From DASXMT01 sp035569695 (GTDB lineage Bacteria > Actinomycetota > Acidimicrobiia > Acidimicrobiales > RAAP-2): a DNA stretch of 5,058 nucleotides. How positions within the stretch are numbered: position 1 is the stretch's first letter; each line of letters opens with the position of its first letter. Below the pieces are notes generated by a model that worked only from the letters and a program-made list of their open reading frames with translations, ran no database searches and had not been told where the DNA came from. The position numbers were made by a program, and so were the translations under genes. Shown here in pieces: positions 1-4,548 of the stretch. The stretch covers positions 1 through 5,058 of the forward strand of contig DATMMO010000242.1 in assembly GCA_035569695.1 (NCBI GenBank). The letters run 5' to 3'.

Positions 1-1223
1 GGCGGCGATCGGTCCGGAGAAGCACCGAGACCCGGGTCCTGGCCGGGGTGTGCGGCGGCCTGTCCACCACCACCGGCATCGACGTCACGCTGGTGCGGAT
101 CGCCTTCGCCCTGCTCACGCTGGCCAGCGGCGTGGGCATCCTCATCTACGGCCTGGCCTGGCTGGTCCTCCCCCTCCAGGGGGAGAACGCCAGCATCCTG
201 TCCCGGGCCCTCACCGATCGGCGGGGCATCAGGCTGGTCATCGCCATCGTCCCGCTGTTCGTGATGGTGGTACTGGTCGCCGGCGCCCTGCACGTCGGCT
301 TCGTCGGGTCCTTCGTGTGGCCCGTGTTCCTGGCCGCGGGGGCGGCCATGCTCATCCGCCGCAACGCCAGTGAGGAGGAGAAGGTCTGGATCAACGGCGA
401 GCTCATGCCCATGCTCCACAGCGGCGTCGAGCGGCACCCCCGCTGGAAGTTGGTGGGGCGGGTCGCCGCCGGCCTGGTACTCGGCATCGGCGGCCTGTCC
501 GTCGCCACCGCCGGGCATGCCGGCAACGGCGCCATCCGCTCGCTGGCCGGCGCCCTGCTGGTCATTGCCGCCATCATCGTGATCTTCGGTCCGTGGTGGC
601 TGAGCCTGGCCCGCGACCTGTTGTCGGAACGCCAAGCCCGGGCCCTGGCCGAGGAGCGGGCCCAGATGGCGGCCCATGTGCACGACTCCGTTCTCCAGAC
701 CCTGGCCCTCATCCAACGATCGGCCGACGATCCCCGACAGGTGGTGCGGCTGGCCCGGGCCCAGGAGCGCGAGCTCCGCTCCTGGTTGTTCGAGGGACGA
801 TCCCCCGGCACCATCGGCGACGACGCGGCCACGGTGGCCGAGGGCATCGACGTCATCCAGCGCCAGGTCGAGGGGGATCACGGCATCGCCGTCCAGGTGG
901 TGGTGGTGGGCGACTGCCCGCTGACCGACGGGCTCCGGGCCCTGCTCGACGCCTCCCGGGAAGCCACCGTGAACGCAGCCACCTGGTCGGGGGCGAACCA
1001 GGTCTCGCTCTATGCCGAAATCGAACCGGATGTCGTCACCCTCTTCGTGCGCGACCGGGGCCGGGGCTTCGATCCCCGGTCCGTTCCCAGGGACCGCCAG
1101 GGCATCGCCCACTCCATCCGGGGCCGCGTGGCCCGGTGCGGCGGCTCGGCCGCCATCCGCTCGGCCCCCGGTGCCGGCACCGAGGTCGAGCTGTCGATGC
1201 CCCGGCGAGAAAAGACGGCGTGA
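1..1223 (+). CDS. PspC-domain sensor histidine kinase (5' partial)
   Basis: Membrane sensor kinase of a NarL-type two-component system. The first complete codon is at 3 and no start codon precedes the PspC core, so the true start lies upstream; the GTG at 48 falls inside the PspC signature (VLAGVCGGL) and is not the start. With the codon at 3 as residue 1, 406 residues are visible. Residues 1-57 form the PspC domain with its membrane segment (33-57). Further hydrophobic segments lie near 76-98, 99-118, 151-173 and 177-203. A HisKA_3 dimerisation domain follows, with the phospho-acceptor His227 in AAHVHDSVLQTL. The HATPase domain (about 310-402) has N-box Asn324, the D-box DRGRGFD (351-357) and a glycine box ending in GAGTEVEL. 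Phosphotransfer to the regulator that overlaps its 3' end is inferred from this arrangement, which is common in actinomycetes. The stimulus is not readable; PspC suggests membrane or envelope state. Family assignment is firm; only a few N-terminal residues are probably missing. Confidence 0.93.
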   Translation, partial: RRSVRRSTETRVLAGVCGGLSTTTGIDVTLVRIAFALLTLASGVGILIYGLAWLVLPLQGENASILSRALTDRRGIRLVIAIVPLFVMVVLVAGALHVGFVGSFVWPVFLAAGAAMLIRRNASEEEKVWINGELMPMLHSGVERHPRWKLVGRVAAGLVLGIGGLSVATAGHAGNGAIRSLAGALLVIAAIIVIFGPWWLSLARDLLSERQARALAEERAQMAAHVHDSVLQTLALIQRSADDPRQVVRLARAQERELRSWLFEGRSPGTIGDDAATVAEGIDVIQRQVEGDHGIAVQVVVVGDCPLTDGLRALLDASREATVNAATWSGANQVSLYAEIEPDVVTLFVRDRGRGFDPRSVPRDRQGIAHSIRGRVARCGGSAAIRSAPGAGTEVELSMPRREKTA

Positions 1224-1882
1224 GCGAGCACCGCCGGCCCCGGATCTTCCTGGTCGACGACCACGCCATGTTCCGGGCCGGGGTCCGAGCGGAGCTGGGC
1301 CCGGCCGTCGAGGTGATCGGTGAGGCCGACGAGGCCGACGCCGCCGTAGAGCTGATCAACGAGCGCCTCCCCGATGTCGTCCTCCTCGACGTCCACCTGC
1401 CGGGCGGGGGTGGGCAGGCCGTCCTCGGTGGGGTCACACCCCACCATCCCGAGGTGCGGTTCCTGGCCCTGTCGGTGTCGGACGCCCCCGAGGACGTGAT
1501 CGCTGTCATCCGGGCCGGGGCCCGGGGCTATGTGACCAAGACCATCTCGGGCGACGAGCTCCTCCAGGCCGTCCACCGGGTCCACGCCGGGGACGCGGTG
1601 TTCTCGCCCCGCCTGGCCGGTTTCGTCCTCGATGCTTTTGCCGGCATGGCCGGGGTCGACACCCTGGCCGCCAACCTGGACCCCGAGCTCGACCAGCTCT
1701 CACCGCGGGAACGCCAGGTGCTCCGGCTCATCGCCCGCGGCTACACCTACAAAGAGGTCGCCCGGGACCTGACCATCTCGACCAAGACGGTGGAGTCGCA
1801 CGTCTCGTCGGTGCTGCGCAAGCTCCAGCTCTCCACGCGCCACGAGCTGACCAAGTGGGCCACCGACCGACGGCTGGTCTAA
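1220..1882 (+). CDS. NarL/FixJ (LuxR)-family response regulator
   Basis: Cytoplasmic DNA-binding response regulator of 220 residues, the normal length for the family. The receiver domain (about 8-120) has the acidic pair Asp13-Asp14, phospho-acceptor Asp57 in VVLLDVHLPG, switch Ser85 and Lys107 in the GARGYVTKT motif. A linker follows, then a LuxR-type helix-turn-helix (about 158-215) with LSPRERQVLRLIARGYTYKE and a recognition helix around STKTVESHVSSVLRKL. The GTG at 1220 is chosen because it overlaps the kinase TGA as GTGA and leaves only a few residues before the receiver's first strand. The same frame is open far upstream, but that part overlaps the kinase and is composition-driven. No strong Shine-Dalgarno is visible (only a purine run GAGAAAAGA), so translation is probably coupled to the kinase. 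Its partner is very likely the PspC kinase upstream; target genes are unknown. It ends with TAA. Confidence 0.95.
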   Translation: MSEHRRPRIFLVDDHAMFRAGVRAELGPAVEVIGEADEADAAVELINERLPDVVLLDVHLPGGGGQAVLGGVTPHHPEVRFLALSVSDAPEDVIAVIRAGARGYVTKTISGDELLQAVHRVHAGDAVFSPRLAGFVLDAFAGMAGVDTLAANLDPELDQLSPRERQVLRLIARGYTYKEVARDLTISTKTVESHVSSVLRKLQLSTRHELTKWATDRRLV

Positions 1883-1913
1883 CAAGCTGGTCCGGCGGCG
1901 AGAGAACCGGCCG

Positions 1914-1932
1914 GCCCATCGGCGCCATGGGC
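1914..1932 (+). other. Stem-loop downstream of the first two-component operon
   Basis: An inverted repeat GCCCAT / ATGGGC (6 bp) encloses a 7-base loop, 31 bases after the regulator stop codon. No T-run follows, so it is not a classical intrinsic terminator. It could help end or stabilise the upstream transcript, or it may be chance in GC-rich DNA. It is the only hairpin of note between the stop at 1882 and the direct repeat at 1967. Confidence 0.25.
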
Positions 1933-1966
1933 AACGATGACATCCCATCGATCCGACCGTGGGCCC

Positions 1967-1988
1967 CTTCATCCAATCGTCAGGTACG
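1967..1988 (+). promoter_or_regulatory. Candidate OmpR-type operator (11-bp direct repeat) upstream of the regulator gene
   Basis: Two units, CTTCATCCAAT and CGTCAGGTACG, place their TCA cores exactly 11 bp apart, one helical turn. This is the usual geometry for tandem sites of OmpR/PhoB-family regulators. A similar pair occurs at 4163-4184 in front of the small-protein gene. Only four or five bases per unit agree, so this is a hypothesis: autoregulation by the regulator encoded from 2104. A possible -10-like TACGGT lies at 1994-1999, which would put the repeat over the -35 and spacer region. Confidence 0.35.
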
Positions 1989-2022
1989 ACCGGTACGGTA
2001 CGCCGATGGTCCGCACCGCTCG

Positions 2023-2059
2023 CTCCTACGCAGGTAGGGAGACGGCACCGGTTGGGTGC
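2023..2059 (+). other. Two tandem small hairpins in the putative leader of the second operon
   Basis: Hairpin A (2023-2041) pairs CTCCTAC with GTAGGGAG, leaving one bulged G and a GCAG loop. Hairpin B (2045-2059) pairs GCACC with GGTGC around a 5-base loop. Both lie 45-80 bases before the GTG start at 2104 and would sit in the 5' leader if transcription starts near 2006. They do not cover the ribosome binding site and match no riboswitch I recognise. Short hairpins are frequent in GC-rich DNA. Confidence 0.25.
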
Positions 2060-2089
2060 ATCGGCCCCCTCGGAGCGGCCCGATCGGTC

Positions 2090-2094
2090 GAGGT
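2090..2094 (+). promoter_or_regulatory. Ribosome binding site deciding the regulator start
   Basis: GAGGT lies 9 bases before the GTG at 2104. It supports that start over the upstream in-frame GTG at 2056, which would add 16 residues without family resemblance before the receiver's first strand. Confidence 0.6.
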
Positions 2095-2103
2095 CCGGTC
2101 TCC

Positions 2104-2772
2104 GTGAGAGCGCTGGTGGCCGAGGATGACAGCCCGCTCCGTTCGGTGTTGGAGCGTGGACTCTCCGAGAATGGCTACACCGTCGATGCCGTAGCCGACG
2201 GCGAACAGGCCGTCGCCCACCTCCGTGCCTATGACTATGCGGTTGTGGTCCTCGACTGGCGGATGCCCGTCATGAGCGGGCTGGATGTCGTTCGGCACAT
2301 GAGACGCCAGGGCGACCGGACGCCCGTCTTGATGCTCACGGCCCGAGATTCCACCGAGGATCGGGTCACCGGTCTCAACCTGGGCGCCGACGACTACCTG
2401 GTGAAGCCGTTCGCCTTTGCTGAGCTTCTGGCCCGGCTCCAGGCCCTGCAGCGTCGACCGGACCTCACCCTCGGCCCCCAGCTGGTCCTCGGTGACCTGC
2501 ACCTGGACACCACCACTCGGGACGTGACCAAGAACGGCGAGCCGCTCACGTTGACGGCCACGGAGTTCGGCCTGCTCGAGCTGCTGCTCCGCCGGTCGCC
2601 GTCCCTGGTCACCCGGCGCGACATCGCCGTGCAGATCTGGGGCAACGAGGCCGACGCGGTGGGATCCAACACCATCGACGTGCACGTGGCCCGACTCCGG
2701 TCAAAGGTGGCGGGCGGCGGCGCGCACATCCAAACCGTGCGAAGCATCGGCTACCGGTTGCGAGCCACGTGA
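2104..2772 (+). CDS. OmpR/PhoB-family response regulator
   Basis: Cytoplasmic winged-helix response regulator of 222 residues, the standard family size. The receiver (about 1-115) starts at once with VRALVAEDD and carries the acidic pair Asp8-Asp9, phospho-acceptor Asp51 in VVVLDWRMP, Thr79 in LMLTAR and Lys101 in DDYLVKPFAF. The Trans_Reg_C winged helix (about 127-222) shows LTLTATEFGLLELLL, the recognition-helix region NTIDVHVARLRSKV and the terminal wing QTVRSIGYRLR. The GTG at 2104 is preferred because a GAGGT site precedes it and the receiver begins immediately; the GTG at 2056 would add a poorly conserved extension. It overlaps the next gene by the GTGA junction, so kinase translation is probably coupled. 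Its partner is the downstream kinase. Direct repeats at 1967-1988 and 4163-4184 are candidate binding sites (inference), implying control of itself and of the small-protein/apbE genes. Confidence 0.95.
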   Translation: MRALVAEDDSPLRSVLERGLSENGYTVDAVADGEQAVAHLRAYDYAVVVLDWRMPVMSGLDVVRHMRRQGDRTPVLMLTARDSTEDRVTGLNLGADDYLVKPFAFAELLARLQALQRRPDLTLGPQLVLGDLHLDTTTRDVTKNGEPLTLTATEFGLLELLLRRSPSLVTRRDIAVQIWGNEADAVGSNTIDVHVARLRSKVAGGGAHIQTVRSIGYRLRAT

Positions 2773-4157
2773 CCACCCGATCCTCGCACCCGCTCCATGC
2801 GGCCCGGGTGGCCGCCATCGCCACGGTCATCGTCATGGTCGGCTACATCGTCGCCGTGGTGGTGCTCAACGTGTTCGTGGTGCAGCGGTTGACCAACCAG
2901 GCCGATCTCCGCCTCACCGAGCGCCTCGCTGATGCCCAACGAGACATCGGGGCCGCCTCCAAGTCGGGAACCCCCACCGTGCATCGGGAGCACGATGTCG
3001 ACGATGCGCCGTCGTTCGTGTGGCTGGTCTCACCGGCGGGTACCGTCTCCAGCTTGTCATCGGGGGCCCCGTCGCTCCCACCGCACCACTGGAGCACCGG
3101 TGCCATCACCCTTGGCGCCGGGGGCACTTCGTTCCGATTCCAGGCCGTACAGTCACCGAAGGGCTGGCTGGTGGCCGGGACCAGCCTCGGTCAGATCCAG
3201 CGGGTGCAGAACACCCTGCTTCTCTTTGAGGGGATTCTCGGCGTCGTGGTCCTGGTCGTCGTGTTCGGTGGGGCCCTGATCGTCGGCATGCGGGCCTCGG
3301 CGCCACTGGAGCTGGTGCGCCGACGGCAGACCGAATTCACCGCCGACGCATCGCACGAGCTGCGAACGCCGCTCAGCGTGATCGAAGCCGAGGTCGATCT
3401 GGCCCTGAGCCGGTCCCGCGATGTCGATGCCTACCGCGCCGTGCTGGAGCGGGTTGCCGGCGAGGGCCGGCGCCTTCGGAGCATCGTGGAGGACCTCTTA
3501 TGGCTGGCTCGGATCGACCATGACCGGCCCCTCCCCGTCGGAGGGGAAGAGGTGAACGTGGTCGGCGCCGTGGCCACCGGGGTCGACCGGTTCCAGGCCC
3601 TGGCCACGGCTCGAGGGGTCACGCTCGGATTCAGCCAGGAGGGCAACGAGCCTGCCGTCATCCCGGCCGATCCGGCGTGGATCGAGCGCCTGATCGGCGT
3701 GCTCATCGACAACGCCTGTCGCTACGCCGGTGAGGGCGGTGTCGTCCAGGTGGGGGTTCGAACGACGGGAAGCCGGATCGTGCTCGATGTCGACGACTCC
3801 GGGCCCGGCATACCACCGGAGGATCGGGAGCTGGTATTCGACCGGTTCCATCGCGGGGTGGACACCCCTGCGGGCACCGGCCTGGGCCTGGCCATCGCCG
3901 ACTCGGTGGTCCGGGCCACCCAGGGGGCCTGGTCGATCGGGACCTCCCCACTGGGCGGGGCCAGGATGCAGGTCTCGTGGCGCAAGCAGGGGCACCGGGA
4001 GGCGCGTCGGCGTCCGAGATGGCTGCGGGGGACGAGGAGGATCGCCGAACGACCCGACCAGGCGGCCCCGGGGAAGCCGGCGGTCCAGGAGAAGCCGGCG
4101 CCCGAGGAGAAGCCGGGGGCCGAGGACGTGCCCATCGGGCCAGATCGACATTCTTAG
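2769..4157 (+). CDS. HAMP-less two-TM sensor histidine kinase with Lys-Pro-repeat tail
   Basis: Membrane sensor kinase of 462 residues, starting at a GTG that overlaps the regulator's TGA. TM1 is about 12-38, an extracytoplasmic sensor region runs about 39-148, and TM2 is about 149-173. Only some 15-20 residues separate TM2 from the HisKA domain, so there is no room for a full HAMP linker. HisKA carries phospho-acceptor His196 in TADASHELRTPL. HATPase_c has N-box Asn315 (LIDNACRYA), DDSGPGIPP (342-350), F-box VFDRFHRG (356-363) and GTGLGLAI (369-376), and ends near 405. The sensor region matches no domain I can name; it has a His/Asp-rich patch (residues 72-79) and an adjacent His pair (106-107). 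The roughly 57-residue tail is first strongly basic (RRRPRWLRGTRR), then contains three six-residue KP repeats. Enzyme class is certain; the signal is unknown. The nearby apbE suggests a redox, flavin or metal cue, which is inference only. Confidence 0.94.
   Translation: MTTRSSHPLHAARVAAIATVIVMVGYIVAVVVLNVFVVQRLTNQADLRLTERLADAQRDIGAASKSGTPTVHREHDVDDAPSFVWLVSPAGTVSSLSSGAPSLPPHHWSTGAITLGAGGTSFRFQAVQSPKGWLVAGTSLGQIQRVQNTLLLFEGILGVVVLVVVFGGALIVGMRASAPLELVRRRQTEFTADASHELRTPLSVIEAEVDLALSRSRDVDAYRAVLERVAGEGRRLRSIVEDLLWLARIDHDRPLPVGGEEVNVVGAVATGVDRFQALATARGVTLGFSQEGNEPAVIPADPAWIERLIGVLIDNACRYAGEGGVVQVGVRTTGSRIVLDVDDSGPGIPPEDRELVFDRFHRGVDTPAGTGLGLAIADSVVRATQGAWSIGTSPLGGARMQVSWRKQGHREARRRPRWLRGTRRIAERPDQAAPGKPAVQEKPAPEEKPGAEDVPIGPDRHS
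4073..4126 (+). repeat. Three 18-bp in-frame repeats in the kinase 3' end
   Basis: The octamer GAAGCCGG recurs at 4073, 4091 and 4109, exactly 18 bp apart. Each copy encodes a six-residue unit of the form K-P-[AG]-x-x-E or close to it (residues 436-453 of the kinase). The period is a multiple of three, so copy-number change would preserve the reading frame. Flanking bases of each unit have diverged, so it is an old or loosely kept tandem repeat. Confidence 0.7.
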
Positions 4158-4162
4158 GTCAT

Positions 4163-4184
4163 TTTCACCTTCGCTTCATGTGAT
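4163..4184 (+). promoter_or_regulatory. Candidate OmpR-type operator (11-bp direct repeat) before the small-protein gene
   Basis: Two units, TTTCACCTTCG and CTTCATGTGAT, have TTCA cores at 4164 and 4175, one helical turn apart. They resemble the pair at 1967-1988 and loosely the GTTCACC-type direct repeats known for actinomycete PhoP. The second unit overlaps the position expected for a -35 element of a promoter whose -10 is TACGGT at 4201-4206, the usual place for an activator of this family. Binding by the regulator at 2104-2772 is inferred. Confidence 0.4.
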
Positions 4185-4212
4185 CGTAAGGGCGGCTCCA
4201 TACGGTGAGTCC
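4178..4212 (+). promoter_or_regulatory. Putative promoter of the small-protein/apbE genes
   Basis: This lies in a relatively AT-rich 55-base gap after the kinase stop codon. TACGGT at 4201-4206 fits the actinobacterial TAnnnT -10 pattern. Counting six bases on puts +1 at 4213, the A of the next gene's ATG, which would give a leaderless transcript; no properly spaced Shine-Dalgarno precedes that ATG. The -35 region (4178-4183, ATGTGA) is poor, consistent with dependence on an activator. Sequence support is modest. Confidence 0.4.
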
Positions 4213-4545
4213 ATGGCACAGAAACGACATGCACCTGGGACCATGGGCGATCCTGCTGCACGGACCCGCCGCGATGACTCACTCCGCCGGGTGCGCAGGC
4301 TGACCAGGCGGGTGGCCGTAGCCGCGGTGGCCGCCGTCGGCGTGCTGGGCCTCTATGTGGCCAAGGCGCTTCCCGGCCACAGCGCCTCTGTCACCAGCCA
4401 GACCACAGCCACCACCGCCCCCCCGGCCACGACGGGGCCATCGTCGGGATCGTCATCGGCCACCAACAGCCCAAGCGTGACCGCCCCGACGAGCCCGCCG
4501 GTCACGACACCACGACCAGTGCACACGACCACGGGGGCCAGCTGA
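4213..4545 (+). CDS. Small membrane-anchored Thr/Ser/Pro-rich protein
   Basis: 110 residues, no recognised domain. The N-terminus is basic (RTRR at 17-20, RRVRRLTRR at 25-33), followed by one hydrophobic segment (about 34-50, VAVAAVAAVGVLGLYVAKAL). This is a signal-anchor layout with the remainder outside. Residues 57-110 are a low-complexity Thr/Ser/Pro/Ala stalk ending in TTTGAS. The layout recalls the N-terminal anchor and Thr-rich linker of actinobacterial FMN-binding-domain proteins encoded beside apbE, but the FMN-binding domain itself is absent. The last seven residues (HTTTGAS) resemble the ApbE flavin-acceptor pattern, roughly D-x-x-[ST]-G-A-[TS], with His instead of Asp. The ATG at 4213 is preferred: the frame is open upstream into the kinase, and the in-frame GTG at 4180 and ATG at 4243 have no better ribosome site. 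It ends 3 bases before apbE in the same frame, so the two are almost certainly co-transcribed. It may be an extracytoplasmic flavin carrier, a scaffold, or the severed anchor of ApbE; function is unproven. Confidence 0.75.
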   Translation: MAQKRHAPGTMGDPAARTRRDDSLRRVRRLTRRVAVAAVAAVGVLGLYVAKALPGHSASVTSQTTATTAPPATTGPSSGSSSATNSPSVTAPTSPPVTTPRPVHTTTGAS

Positions 4546-4548
4546 CCG

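Noticed and set aside
146..856. 236-codon open frame on the minus strand
   Set aside because: Antisense to well-supported kinase sequence, with Ser/Arg/Ala-rich low-complexity translation and no domain; a product of high GC.
593..1219. Long open frame upstream of the NarL regulator, continuous with it
   Set aside because: It overlaps the kinase gene in another frame and encodes Pro/Gly/Arg-rich, domain-free sequence typical of a GC-rich shadow frame. The regulator begins properly at 1220.
1914..1932. Intrinsic terminator after the first operon
   Set aside because: The stem is only 6 bp and no T-run follows, so I list it as a stem-loop and not as a terminator.
2056..2103. GTG at 2056 as the start of the OmpR regulator
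   Set aside because: It lies within a hairpin, lacks a ribosome site and adds 16 atypical residues. The GTG at 2104 has GAGGT at good spacing and starts at the receiver's first strand.
2026..2685. 219-codon open frame on the minus strand, opposite the OmpR regulator
   Set aside because: It mirrors the regulator codons, shows no recognisable motif and has no plausible ribosome site; a shadow.
3498..4151. 217-codon minus-strand open frame opposite the second kinase
   Set aside because: Pro/Arg/Gly-rich antisense translation with no family resemblance, over a confidently assigned kinase.
3730..4212. Upstream in-frame extension of the small-protein gene to 3730
   Set aside because: It would overlap the kinase by more than 400 bases and adds only Arg/Pro/Gly-rich sequence. 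The ATG at 4213 directly precedes the basic, hydrophobic anchor and has a promoter-like gap before it.
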